Positions 34,782-46,130 are shown, counted from the first letter of the stretch. The stretch is DNA of 64,000 bases from Scalesia atractyloides (GCA_947069175.1 CAMTDV010000012.1:36612341-36676340), one strand, 5' to 3'. Numbers and translations are program-made. Notes: generated from the sequence alone by a model not told the origin.

Positions 34782-35507
34782 CTATCTACCGAAGAAATAT
34801 TCTCTAACCCTTTGACATTTAAGCTCAAAGAAAGACATTGGCGTCTGATCTGTTGGAGGCACGTGCTTCATAAATTGATATCTACTAATCGGTTCCTTTT
34901 TCATTCGTTCTTTAATCTGTTCATCCTTTCTAACTTCTTTTATAAACTCTTTTTGTTCAATCTCTCTCCACTTTGTGTCCACATCTTTCCCGAATTTATT
35001 TCATAGGCATAGCAGATTTTGATAACATTTTGGTACTGCATAACCTATACAACATCCTGTACTTGATGAGCAATCTTATTGTAGTACAAAGACTCAACAT
35101 CTTTCTCTGATAAAATCACCAGCCACATAGGATCTAAAATCCTTATCGCCCTCCATAATCCTTCAGTCTTTATTACAATTACCGCTTCATCAGTCTCTTG
35201 ATCATATTCCCACCATCTAAAATTTTTGTGAAACTCTTGTTCAATCTTCATCAAAGGCATATGTTTCATGACTCAGGCCATTTCACAATCATGTTACGTA
35301 AGGCAATTGTGTTACCGGATCAATCTTCGTTATTCTTTTAGGATGGTGTGGCTTCCATGTCGGAAAATTGTGACGTGCTTCATATCTGATCACCTTCCAC
35401 AGCTTTTGATCGCCCGGTTTCATTTTTAAGTTAATCAATTTCGTTTGACACAACTCCTGCACGTCCCACCATGGCAGAGTTTGACACTTGGAAACAATTT
35501 CTCTCAA
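34782..35507 (-). pseudogene. Broken ORF of unknown family, about 240 codons
   Basis: Three minus-strand segments in different frames read as one protein in order. 35507-35289 is Trp/Lys-rich (LPWWDVQELCQTKL, KLWKVIRYEARHNFPTWKPH). 35269-35045 reads KNFRWWEYDQETDEAVIVI and RAIRILDPMWLVILSEKDVE. 34982-34782 reads TKWREIEQKEFIKEVRKDEQ and a basic tail. Codon-like composition and continuity across two frameshifts argue for a former single gene. I do not recognise a named domain. Similar sequences may be part of Asteraceae retroelements, which I cannot confirm. No start codon can be trusted. Confidence 0.45.
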
Positions 35508-37146
35508 ATCAGTTAGTTTGGTGTGGAGGAAACTCTTTGTGCAAATGAGAATACAGTCATGCGAACGAGTTTATATAGTGCCACTATTTCACATTCGTGC
35601 AAAAGTAGTACCTTCAGGCGAATGTGGCAGTTTCAATGATTGTAATTATATCAGTGCGAAGTAGCCACCTTTATGCGAATGCACTCAGTCGTATGATTCC
35701 AGATTTTCAACTTTTTCAGATTTCAAACATTTTGCCAGTTTTGACAACGCACTCAGTTAACCAAGTCCAAGTTAATGACCTTGGTTACCTGATTTGTCTA
35801 CCAAGTCTAAGTTAATGACCTTGGTTGATCGCTTTGTGAACAAACTAATGTTTTTCTTTTATAGTTAAGTTCAAACTAATGAACTTGTGGTCTTTTTAGA
35901 ACATTTTCTTATTTCAGATTAGCTCCCAAGTCGTTATTTTCCAGCTTTTGTTCAACCACTTTGGATTTTGAAGAACAACATTCCCTCATCGGCAATGGAA
36001 AATAAGATGAAATAAAATCTTTTTGATTTATCCAAAGTTTATGCTAAAACATACTTAAAATCTTTTTGGTTTCTGAAATGAAATAACTATGTACAAACAT
36101 ATTTACAGACATATTTTGTGAGTTTGTGTAAGAGGATCATATCAGTTTTTGAGACTTATCACTAACACCGTTGATCTGATTGAACTTTAAGTCTTAAACA
36201 AGTTCACTTAGATTGTCAGTATGTTTATCCTATTAAACCTTTTCACAAAGTTCAATTGTTTTAAAGATACGATAATTAGATGTCTTAGAACTTGACTTAA
36301 TAGTGTTCCCTACCTCAGAATATACTGTTAGGATTCGAGTTTGATATGGATGTAGTTGTTTAAATAAATTCAATGTTAGATGTTAAATAACAATGAAACA
36401 GTGCAGCAAAATTAAGTAAACTTTGAAATCACAACAATAGAAAGATTGTTTTCAAGAACATGCTTTTGTAATTATAATCACGTATGCATGTAATTTACAA
36501 ACTCCCCCTCAGCCTAAGATCACTCTCTTTGTTCGTACAAAATGTTTAGAAGAAAAGTGACGGATAGAACAGTACAAGCACTGTTCAATTTATAGTGCAT
36601 TTCAAACCACTAAGCATCTTAGGCTGACGTCACATTGATAGTGACATTTAACAAACTAACAAACTCTAACATCTGCTAGACCTAAACATTGTTACATACA
36701 TAATAGACTTTATTGAACAACAACTGTTGAGGTACCCTCTGTTGGTCTTCAGTAGACCTTTGCTTCAACAGCCTTTATATTTCATCAGAGTTTCTCTCTA
36801 GCAGACCTTTGCTTCCAGCAGAGTTTTGCCTTTAACAAGATCTAGTGAACAGTCTTTAAGTATGAGTAAAGTTTATAGCAGTAGATCTTCTAAGTATTAT
36901 TATTAAGGATCAGATGTTATAGATTGTTTTGGCTTCCCAACTGATTGAAGAAGAACAGGCCAAGCAGAAGGAAAAAAGAAGACACTTGTATAAGAGCTTG
37001 GTCATTCAAATTTGATTTAACAATCAATTTGATATAAAATGGTCAACTCTCACTTCTAATTCGTTTGTTCGTTTGTATTGAAAATAGAGTAAATGTTTAT
37101 TTACGTTCAAAGTTTTTAAACAAAAACTTGTTTGTAAACAATCAGA
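35508..37146. other. Non-coding DNA, probably including the 5' end of the Copia element
   Basis: No protein-coding region. ACTGTTAGGATTCGAG near 36328 is a candidate LTR start (TGTTAGG is common for Copia LTRs), and 36700-36870 has repeated CAGCAGA/CTTTGCTTCC words. No primer-binding site was recognised before the gag start at 37147. Confidence 0.35.
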
Positions 37147-37871
37147 ATGTCTCAAAATCCACAAGATCTACACAACACTGGCACCATGTACAAACCTCCG
37201 ATACTTGTCAGAATGGAGTATAACATCTAGCAACGTCAGATGGGTCACATACTTACACAACAGAACACGGGTTGTTTGAAATCGGTTATCTTCAGACCAC
37301 ATGTTCCGTTGGTACCGAGTACCGAAGACCCAAAAGTTCAAGTTCCAAAAAGTCCTGAACATTACTCCGAGCAAGATTTTCAGAAACTTGAGCTAGATGC
37401 AAAGGCATCTAGCATCGTGGCAACTGCTTTGCCTGATGATATCTATGCAGGCCTACTACATTGCAACAGTGCAAAGGAGTTATGGGATGCTCTGAAAGAA
37501 CAATTCGGTGACACAAAAGAAATTATTGAAAATAACAGAGAAGTTTTGAACCAACAGTATGAAACATTTTGTCATGTGAAAGAAGGTTTAGTTGTTTAAT
37601 TAGTGAGTTAAAACTGGTAGATGTTAATTTTGCAAATTATACTTTGAATAGCCGATTTCTTAGATCACTACCAGATAAATGGGACACTATTGCCTTTGTA
37701 ACCAGCAATTCTGTTGGGCTTAAAGAGATGAGTTTGACTCAGATTCATGGTAGGCTTCTCACTTATGAGAGAGAGCTTAACAAAAAAAAGAAGCTAAAGA
37801 GTTAGGAAAAGTTGCTGATAACTATGCTTTTGTTAGTACAACACTTTTTGGTCAAGAAAAATCCTCTGGTA
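37147..37871 (+). pseudogene. Copia gag, first part
   Basis: ATG at 37147 opens a gag-like frame that meets an in-frame TAG at about 37228. It continues with UBN2/gag-type motifs: KASSIVATALPDDIYAGLLH, AKELWDALKEQFGDT. After a frameshift near 37590 comes a second part (RFLRSLPDKWDTIAFVTSNS, LTYERELNKKK). These are hallmarks of Copia capsid proteins. The reading frame stops at the solo-LTR insertion and resumes exactly after it at 43525. Confidence 0.8.
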
Positions 37872-38533
37872 TATGATAACCGGCATTTTCTGTTGTAATT
37901 AAGCATGTAACTAATAGTAATACCATCATAAATAACGTAATTAGACGTAAATTAACTCGATCAGGCCCCTGGAGAGCCTAGGAACGTCTACTTGATCCAC
38001 ATTTTACGTGATTTGGCGATAATCGAGAACCTTAACGCGAAATTGAACTTTAAGCGAACTGATGCTGAACAAATACTGACAACGCCTAAAAATACAATTT
38101 TTTGTACTTGTATTTATCATACTTTTATAATTATGCGATATATTTGGATTGTCGGACGTCGCAAAGCACAACCGACCGGGTCAACCCAAGACTCGGTAAA
38201 AATTAATTACGACGCGAAATTTATTTATATTAGTTTATATAAATATTAATATTAATTAGTGCGCAATCGAGCTCAAACCGACCGGCTAACGATTACATAT
38301 CGCCAACATTTAAAAATATAACGATCGAACCGACATATGATATTTGTAACATCCGTAAAAAAAAACGGATTTTACCAAACCCGCTCCGTTTATCAACCGA
38401 ACAGTCAGTCAAATTTTTCGTTGCGAATTAAATGCCCAAAATAATTTTAAACGATCCGTAATCAATTATTATGCGGGAAAATGTATTTAGTTTTTGAAAA
38501 TCTGTCAAAAATAGCAAAATAAAAATGTTTTAC

Positions 38534-38612
38534 CCATGCCGGGTTTCGAACTCGGGTCTATACCGGGTCAAACCAAAGACTTATCTCTTAACCGAACAAC
38601 CGCTCCGCCACT
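38534..38612 (-). other. tRNA-like sequence (Ser/Leu-type), minus strand, in LTR
   Basis: Minus strand reads TGGCGGAGCGGTTGTTCGG (A-box-like TGGCGGAGCGG) and, about 50 bases later, GAGTTCGAAACCC (B-box-like). The T-arm CCGAG/TTCGAAA/CCCGG pairs at 4 of 5 positions and the length suits a tRNA with a variable arm. The acceptor stem is not convincing, so it is not a functional tRNA gene; rather a tRNA-derived or Pol III promoter-like sequence. Confidence 0.5.
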
Positions 38613-39311
38613 TTGATTTTCTGGTAATAACAGAAAACAATTAATTCAAATATTCAATTTCAGAAGTTAAATTATTGCGCCCAAAATAACAGTCGTCGGA
38701 AATCCCGACGACTTCGCCGTTTATTTACGTTATCGCTCAAAATAACCGAAGACTTAACTCCTGCGACGGTTATAACCGACGTCTGAACCCGCGACATCAG
38801 CTGTAACCGCCGGAGAACGGATGACTCCGAATTAAGACCAAATTCAGACCCCATTCATCTCAATACTATCCTATAAATTCAACCACAACTCGCCAGAAGT
38901 CTTTCACATTCAAATCGCACCTTTTCTCGGCGAAAAATCAATCGCCGGAAATACTTGAAATACCGCCGGAAAACCGTATCAGTAATTTCTAAGCTTACTG
39001 GAACCCCCTAAACCTTCACCGAAGTCACCCACAACCTTTGTAACCTTTCGGAAGACTCTCTGCTGCAAGAGACTTGTCGCCGGAAAAAGGGTTCTGTCGC
39101 CGGAGTTCTGCCGGAAAACAGAGTAAAATCAATCGGTACTTTTCACGCCTAATTCTTTTCCTTTTTACTTTTATCTCGTTTGTAAATGATCATTAAACGC
39201 TAAAGAAACATGAATCAATATTTTGAACCAGTCAGTCACCACTTCCGGTTAAAACCGGTGAAGATGACGAAGTTTCATTAATGGTTAAGTATAATTAAAA
39301 TCAAGATAATT

Positions 39312-39735
39312 ACCGGGTTAGACACACAGTCCAGCGGTGGACTGTGTGCACTTTTAAAGCTAAGGTCACGAGTTCGAGTATAGTCCCTCACACGCCGCCT
39401 TGATAAAAATCCTCTTTTTCGCAAAACAGAACCGGAGTGTTTTGTGTATATGTTAAATATAATGATAACTGAGTTTATTACCAAGTGAGACACACAGTCC
39501 AGCGGTGGAGTGTGTGTCCGCTAACCCACAGGTCCCGGGTTCGAGACCTGTGGAGCGCACCGGTTCTCGGGAATTAATTCGTTTTTAATAATAAAGGATT
39601 TTCTGTTAATTCTAATTAATATATATATATAATTAAAATCGGATATATAACGGGTTAGACACGTAGCTCAGTTGGTAGAGCTGCGTGCACGCGTACGGGA
39701 GGTCTCGGGTTCGAGCCTCACCCGGCGCACAACAA
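39312..39735 (+). repeat. Three tandem tRNA-like double-hairpin modules in the LTR
   Basis: Related modules of about 80 bp start at about 39312, 39480 and 39650 (spacing about 170). Each has a first stem-loop: CACACAGTCC/AGCGGT/GGACTGTGTG in module 1, ACACACAGTCCAGCGGTGGA in module 2, CACGTAGCTC/AGTTGGTA/GAGCTGCGTG in module 3. Each then has a TTCGAG-containing second arm: CCACAGGTC...GACCTGTGG encloses GGGTTCGA in module 2. Module 3 contains a perfect A-box consensus TAGCTCAGTTGG (39664-39675) and the B-box-like GGTTCGAGCCT (39708-39718), with D-stem GCTC/GAGC. Anticodon and acceptor arms are not tRNA-like. They lie downstream of the LTR TATA box, so would be in the transcript. Confidence 0.6.
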
Positions 39736-40211
39736 TATGCCTATAAACCGGTCAACGATAGTCAAAGTCAACGGTCAATGTGTACTGTAGCAAAAATAAA
39801 AATATTTTTTTTTATTTAATTATATTATTTAAAAATTAATTAAAAATACTTAAAAATAACATTTTAAGGTTAGAGAATAGCCTCAAACTCACAAAAATAC
39901 ACCCAACAATCCTACTAAAATAGATTAATAAAACCCGTTTACTTACCAAACCATTATGCGATTTATCTAGGATTAATTTCACTCGTGGTTAACACCATTT
40001 CGCGTGCATTCAACCTCATCAACCAAACGCACCCAATGTGAGTGAATTCTTACAAACTCCCCTTTTTATTCATGTTTTGGGGTGTATCATGTGTCGCTTA
40101 AATTAATTCTCTTATGCAAATTCGTGCCATACCATTATATGAACTAAATTAGAATGTAACTATTGTTTGGTTGTGATGTATTACATATTGTCAAAGTCGT
40201 ATGCAAATTAT

Positions 40212-40541
40212 TTAGGCCCATCAGTTCCTCGTGGGAGACGAGAACAACGCGTGCCTCAAAACTCATACATTAGGCCCATCAGTTCCTCGTGGGAGACGAG
40301 AACAACGCGTGCCTCAAAACTCATACATTAGGCCCATCAGTTCCTCGTGGGAGACGAGAACAACGCGTGCCTCAAAACTCATTCATTAAGGCCCATCAGT
40401 TCGTAAGAACAACGCGTGCCTCAAAACTCATTCATTAGGCCCATCAGTTCGTGGAACAACGCGTGCCTCAAAACTCATTCATTAGGCCCATCAGTTCCTC
40501 GTGAGAGACGAGTCGAACATCGCGTGCCTCAAAACAATCAT
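40212..40541 (+). repeat. 58-bp tandem repeat with a hairpin, six units
   Basis: TTAGGCCCATCAGTTCCTCG starts units at 40212, 40270, 40328, 40386, 40435 and 40482. Units 1, 2, 3 and 6 contain CTCGTGGGAGACGAG or a close form (5-bp stem CTCGT/ACGAG). Units 4 and 5 have lost 9-11 bases there. Every unit ends with CGCGTGCCTCAAAAC. Located near the 3' end of the inner solo LTR. Confidence 0.9.
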
Positions 40542-42491
40542 TTGGTGTATGTGAGTTTAATGTTCAATATTATGTGTTGTGTGAATAAATTTACATCTAC
40601 ATTTACTCATATGTGGTATGCACATTATTTATAATCAATTGGATAAACTTGATCAAATGTTTTTCCATAGGATTCACTCGCCAACATTATGTTGATCCAA
40701 AACCTTTTTACACATGATACAGGTGAACAGGTTGAAGCAAGGAAAACATAGGATATGCCTTAGAAGAGAACCAAGAAGCTTAGTCAGATAGTTAGAATAT
40801 GGTGTATCATTTATTTCTATTAAATTGTATTAATGAATATGAAACATATAATAAATGTCATGAGCTTTGATGATAACCCAATTATGCCCCGATCACCTTT
40901 TCCGCTGCGGGTCGGGGTGTGACAATATTCGCGTATATCTATTAGTTAAAACCGAACCGACGTCATATATATATATATATATATTGGAGTTATAATTGGC
41001 GAAATATTATATTTGATATACGACGAGAAGTTATATATGTTGTTATATTGGCTATTGCGTTTTGATAATTAAATTGACAACTTGTGTTGTCAGGATCGTC
41101 CAAAAACAGAGGAAACTCTGCCCGTTTTTCGTCAAAATATGTAATACGAAAATCATTGTATTTCAAAGACAAAACATACGATTCAAGCGATTGTTATAAA
41201 ATAAATATGGATATGTATTAATTTTGATGACACCATTGTAACCTACAAAAATAAGCCGATAACTTTACAACGAGCGTAATTACAAGATAACAAGATTCAG
41301 CTAGCCATTATAAAACAAATATGGTTATTTGTATTTACTTCAAAGTTCAAAATTCGGAAATTTGATTTCAAACATCAATAATTTATTCGAATGATGATAT
41401 AAAAATAAGTATACTATTTATATTTATTTCGAATGTCAAGATTTCCGAACACTTTTTCAAGATAAATATAATGTGTATATTTATTTCAAACGATGGAATT
41501 CGGAAATCATATGTTTAAGACATTTAGAATTCGGAAATCGTATAAAACGAATATAGTTATATATATTCAAATGTCGAGACCTTGAATAGCTTTATAAAAT
41601 AAATATAGTTTATATTTATTTCAAACGTCAATGACTCGGAAACTTATGAATGCTTTTATAATAATAATATACTCAGAACGTTCGATTCAAACGTCTAACG
41701 AAGTGCGACACGATACTGTAAGATTATAACAAGCGTACGATTATATAATTATTTATTAATTAGAAACGATACGCAAGACTATTGTACGGATACGAAGCAC
41801 TTTACATATACGGGTATATTTACAAGTATATATGTATTACATCTTATGAAAACTACGAAGAGTCGTACTACTATGTGACAACACCTTCTATTCGAGACGA
41901 CTAATACGATTTCATGAAATATAATTATGTTTATATATAAACATATATTCAAATCGCTCGAAAACTAGCCGTTTCCAAGAAACCATAGATTGGTTATTCC
42001 GAGACAAGACCATAACACTTTCATAGAATCGTATGGTTAATGATTCGGTAGAGCTCGGTGACACATAGTTTAGCTACGTTATATCTTGAAACTTATGAGT
42101 TATTCCGTTTTAGGAATGTCTTAGATTGCATGCTAGCAAGCCACGTTGTGGAGATGACATTATGGAATCACATTAAGCTAGCTTTGCACAAGGATATCAA
42201 GGTGAGTTTATAACCCCCACTTTTTACCGTTTTACATTTTTATTAATGTTTTCGGGGTGGAAAGACATGCAAGTTTTGCAAAAGTACAAAATGTTTCGAA
42301 TAACGAAAATCACATATTTCTAAACCATATTACATACAGATTACAATAAACACGATGTTTTAAGAATGGTTTAGGCTAAATTTACCGGTTTTCATAGCAA
42401 TACAAGGCTTTTCGAAACATGCATGAGTTTCATGACTAGTGACGAGATTGTCTTAGTCACAACTAGGGGCTAGGCCCCAATTTTATTTATA

Positions 42492-42655
42492 ACATGGGCT
42501 AGGCCCAATAACATGAATAACATGGGCTAGGCCCAATGGCATGAATAACATGGGCTAGGCCCAATAATATGGATGACATGGGCAAGGCCAATAACACGAA
42601 TGACATGGGATAGGCCCAATAACATAAATGACATGGGCTAGGCCCAATATCAAAA
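42492..42655 (+). repeat. 28-bp tandem repeat, six units
   Basis: ACATGGGCTAGGCCCAATAA starts units at 42492, 42520, 42548, 42576, 42603 and 42631. GGGCTAGGCCC is itself palindromic (GGGC/GCCC). Sits in the right half of the outer solo LTR. Units diverge by 1-4 bases. Confidence 0.88.
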
Positions 42656-43018
42656 GTATAAGGAATGAAAATCATATGAAGGGCGAGGCCCGTTCATACA
42701 CATCGAGAACACAGATTTTAACAATTGGTATGTAGCTATGGGATTGGATGATAACAGATCACTGTGCGTAAGTAGGTTAAGGACAATAGTAACCATTAAT
42801 CACGTAGTGACCAAGGTGAAAAAGGTATAGATCTATCGAGTTTAAGACACGCTCCACTCCTGGTTTGTTAACCGGTTAGGAGTGCTTTTGTGATCCCAAT
42901 GATGTCAGAGTTGTCTCGGGTTGGTTACTTACTTATGGCACATAGGCCAGTGTATTAGCTACACACAGACTGATCCTTAGATTCCATAGGCACCCTACAT
43001 ACTATGATTTCAACACTG

Positions 43019-43185
43019 GTTTACAAATGTAATAGAAAACATTTCAATATCGGTTTACAGACATGACAGAAAACATTTAAATACCGGTTTACAGATATGA
43101 TTGAAAACATTTTATCACTGGTTTACAAACATAACAGTTATATGCATTGGTTTACAAACTACACAGATTACATTTCAATAGTGTT
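43019..43185 (+). repeat. 34-bp tandem repeat, about five units
   Basis: GGTTTACA followed by A/G-rich AAACATTT... recurs at 43019, 43052, 43086, 43120 and 43149. It is 360 bp after the 28-bp array, in the same outer LTR. Confidence 0.75.
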
Positions 43186-43519
43186 ATACAAATATGACAT
43201 TTCAAATGCTTTGGGATACTATGATCCCACAAACCGGTTTTTCGAATGCAAAATGCTCAAATGTTTTATGACTCATTTGAAACAAAAACAAACAAACTAT
43301 GAACTTGCCAACTTTATGTTGACTTTTTGCATGTTCTTTGTCAGGTTATAATTACAAGTATGGCACGGTTGGAATAGGAGAACCCATGGGGATTCGAGTA
43401 CTTAGTGGGCGTTCATTCTCTAAAAGTCTTAGCACTCACATTTACTTCCGCTGTGCAATGAAGATACCAGTTTAGTTCACGCCTAGCTCTGATGTGATGG
43501 AATTATAGGGGGTGTGACA

Positions 43520-43974
43520 TGGTAGTAGCAAGGAACAAAGTTATGATCATTTTATTGACATAACATATGATGGAAATTTTAACTCTGATTCTTGCTCACC
43601 CAATCTTGCTTTAGCTGCAAATGGGGAAAACTAACTTTCTAACAACTTATCCTTTGAATTGAATGATCTTCAACATTTTGATCCAACTGATTTATAAGAA
43701 GTGGACATATTACACCAACTAGCATTGCTGAGTGTTAGGACTAGCAAGTTTTATAAAAGAACTGGTAGAAAATTTCCAAGGTTGCATGGAGGGTAAAAGT
43801 TGGGTTGGATGGTCAAAGTTTAAGTGCTACAAATGTAATAGGATAGGTCATTTTGCTAGGGAGTGTAGGAGTCTAACAAATGGTCCAATTATTACACACC
43901 TAAATCCTAGACCTCAAAACACACAAAACAATGTCCATTATTCCCAATATACCCCTGCCCCTCACATGTAAAAC
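43520..43974 (+). pseudogene. Copia gag, second part with zinc knuckle
   Basis: Continues the gag frame directly after the outer solo LTR (duplication TGGTA at 43520-43524). It carries a CCHC zinc knuckle CYKCNRIGHFARECRS (about 43829-43876) with all four ligands kept, for nucleic-acid binding. Several stops interrupt it. A Gln/Pro-rich stretch follows. Confidence 0.75.
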
Positions 43975-44099
43975 GTTGCTCATTTTGCACACCCTGTAAC
44001 CACTTTTCAAGTTCAGTATGTACAAACCACTATTACTTAGATTCAGTATGTTTAAGCCCTAAGTCCTCAGGTTCAAGTGCAACCTGCACCACAAGTTAC

Positions 44100-45592
44100 A
44101 CAAACCTCTACTCCTGTAGAGACCAGTAACAGAGCTTCTTTACACAAGGTTTTGTTGATTGGAGTAGCTTACCTGAAGAACTGACTGATGAGAATTTTGC
44201 TCTAGTTACTAATACTGAAAAGAAACATGATGATTTTTGTTTCATGGAACTAGACACAATATTCAAAGGGGACGAGTCTGAGGAAGTGGTGTTAAATTCT
44301 AATGAAGTTTGTGATGATGTTGTGGCAGATGTTTTAGAAGAGAAGGTTGGTGAAGAAACTGTGATCTCAGTGTCAGACCCATGAGAAACTAGTGTTTGTG
44401 AAGGAGAATGTGACTGTGCCATGATAGTTGCTGCTAAGGTATCACCTTATGTCCTTAAAGACCTATGTTCAGACAAATGTATTATTGCTTTTGCTAACAT
44501 AAAAGAGGTAATGAAAACCTTAGAAACGGAATTTAGATGATGAAATTCAGTTTGAAAAACTTGCAAAAGAGTTAAAAACTAAACTATTTGAAAAAGAATA
44601 TGAAATTAGTAGCCTCAAACATGAGTCAAGCATAACCAAGGATCAACTCCGGACTATGATAGAAAAATATCAAAGTTGTAAAAGGGAGCTTGAAATTACC
44701 CAAATCACTTGTGAAAAGTGGGTAGAATGCTACAAAGGTTATGAGCTGAGATTAGAATCACAAATAAAAAGCAATGTAAAATTTGGTGTAGGTTTTATAA
44801 AACATGACCAAGTTTCCCAAAACACTGTTGTAAATGATTGTGAGTTGGTTAAAATTATTCCAACAAATTTGGCTGGTCAAGAAATTAAAGTCGCTGAACT
44901 AAATGGTAAGAAAATTGTTTTAGAAAGACCAGCAGATCCTCAACTTTTGAGGAAATTGAAAAATATCAATTCAGACCTACCTGGTCAGATGAGTGTGACA
45001 TTCTTGACAACTTTAAGCCAATGGATTTTTCAACCATTGAAGGTGTAAAGGCACCACAAGTCAAGATCATTCCCTTAAAAGATCTTTCAACAGATGTGAC
45101 AACATCTACTGACAAAAAGTCAGAAAAAGGGAAGAAAAGAGAGAAAGTATCAAACTTGTTTTGTGATTTCTATGAAAAGAAGAATCATGTCACTAAAAAC
45201 TGTTTTCTTCTAAAAGCTTATGATATAAACAAAACAAGTGTGTTATTGATTCACTAAATTGCACCATTTTGGCAGAACAAACCACAAAAATTCAAGAGTG
45301 TGTTTATCTCAAAAACTTTGATGTCAAAAGAAATGAGTATAAATCTAAAACACTGGAGAGTTCAAGAAATGAAAAGACCGAACAGAGTTTTGTCCATATC
45401 CTAACATCTGTTACCAAACAATTGAATATAACCTATGCTCCCAGAAAGGTTCAGGTAACAGATGCACCACTAGCTAATAAATTCCCAAGAGGATATGGCC
45501 AACCTGCTTACAGGCGTGTACCACTTAGCTATGAGGTTTACAAAAGACCATCTAAACCAAGAGTTAACAGGCATCCTCATGGTTATGATTAG
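44100..45592 (+). pseudogene. Copia gag-pol linker region: acidic and coiled-coil segments
   Basis: Pieces in shifting frames: an acidic region at about 44135-44540 (DDVVADVLEEKVGEETVIS, then a Cys-rich stretch), a charged coiled-coil-like stretch at 44580-44860 (EKYQSCKRELEITQ), and a Lys-rich stretch with C-x2-C/H-like residues (45140-45215; CDFYEKKNHVTKNCF), a possible second zinc knuckle. Position between capsid and protease is usual for large Sirevirus-type Gag proteins. Function inferred by position only. Confidence 0.55.
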
Positions 45593-45724
45593 TTTATAGG
45601 AAATGGTTCACAGTAGATGTTATCAAAATCTATTCAAAACACTGACCATATTCCTGGACTTGATGCTGGAATGTCTGTGACCCCATCCAAAGCCATCCTG
45701 GCTTTAGAAACTCAACTAAACTAA

Positions 45725-46130
45725 TTGTTTACTAATGTGCAGGGAGCTTCTACTTGCCTTGATAGTTTATGGTACGTAGATAGTGGAGGCGCCAGGAACA
45801 TGATAGGATGTAGAGCCATACTCAAAGATTTCATGGCACATGGAGGGGGTGATATATCCTTTGGTAAGAATTCAAAAGGGAAGGTGTTAGGGTCAGGGAT
45901 AGTCCAGGCTAGGAAACTCAAGTTTGAACATGTCAATGTTATTGACAATATGAAATTTACTCTTCTTATTGTATCTCAAATGAGTGATAAAGGATATGGG
46001 TCATTTTTCACTAAGAAAACTTGTCAGATTGTTGGGCCAGAAGTGGTTAAAAATATTGATCAAATTATAGATGAGAGCAAAGCACAACTTGTTGCTCACA
46101 AAGGGGTGGCAATGTTTATGTAGTTGATAT
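45725..46130 (+). pseudogene. Copia aspartic protease region
   Basis: WYVDSGGARNMIG (about 45770-45808) is the Copia protease active site (D-S-G, where the usual third residue varies). GDISFGKNSKGKVLGSGIVQ and FTLLIVSQMSDKGY follow in the standard order. It matures Gag-Pol in intact elements. The frame ends at a TAG at 46121-46123, before the pre-integrase domain. Confidence 0.8.

Larger units (their letters stand above)
38345..40924 (+). mobile_element. Solo LTR (inner), 2580 bp, nested in the outer solo LTR
   Basis: Starts TGTAACATCCG and ends GGTCGGGGTGTGACA. Flanked by a perfect 5-bp duplication ATATT at 38340-38344 and 40925-40929. A TATA box (CCTATAAATTC, about 38868-38878) fits the middle of the LTR. 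Downstream of it lie three tRNA-like modules and a 58-bp hairpin array; upstream a minus-strand tRNA-like stretch. No ORF is supported. Being a solo LTR inside another solo LTR, it shows repeated LTR-LTR deletion at one site. Confidence 0.88.
37872..43519 (+). mobile_element. Solo LTR (outer), interrupted by a second solo LTR
   Basis: Inserted in Copia gag with 5-bp duplication TGGTA (37867-37871 and 43520-43524). Removing the insert and one TGGTA restores the gag reading frame across the site. Right end GGGGGTGTGACA is a typical chromovirus LTR end; the left end TATGATAACCGG appears to be a mutated TGTGATAACC. Without the inner insertion it is about 3.06 kb. It contains 28-bp and 34-bp tandem arrays and no coding region. 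It shares TTCCGCTGTGC near its end with the Tekay-like LTR at 50358-53623, so it probably belongs to a related family. Confidence 0.85.

Noticed and set aside
36328..37146. 5' LTR of the Copia element starting at TGTTAGGATTCG
   Set aside because: No matching 3' LTR, no recognisable CA end or primer-binding site in the window; left as unassigned.
40212..40541. CRISPR-like array (regular repeats)
   Set aside because: Units are contiguous with no unique spacers, in a eukaryotic LTR.
44108..44422. Minus-strand 104-codon ORF, serine-rich
   Set aside because: Shadow of the acidic gag region on the plus strand, where continuity with neighbouring gag segments is better.
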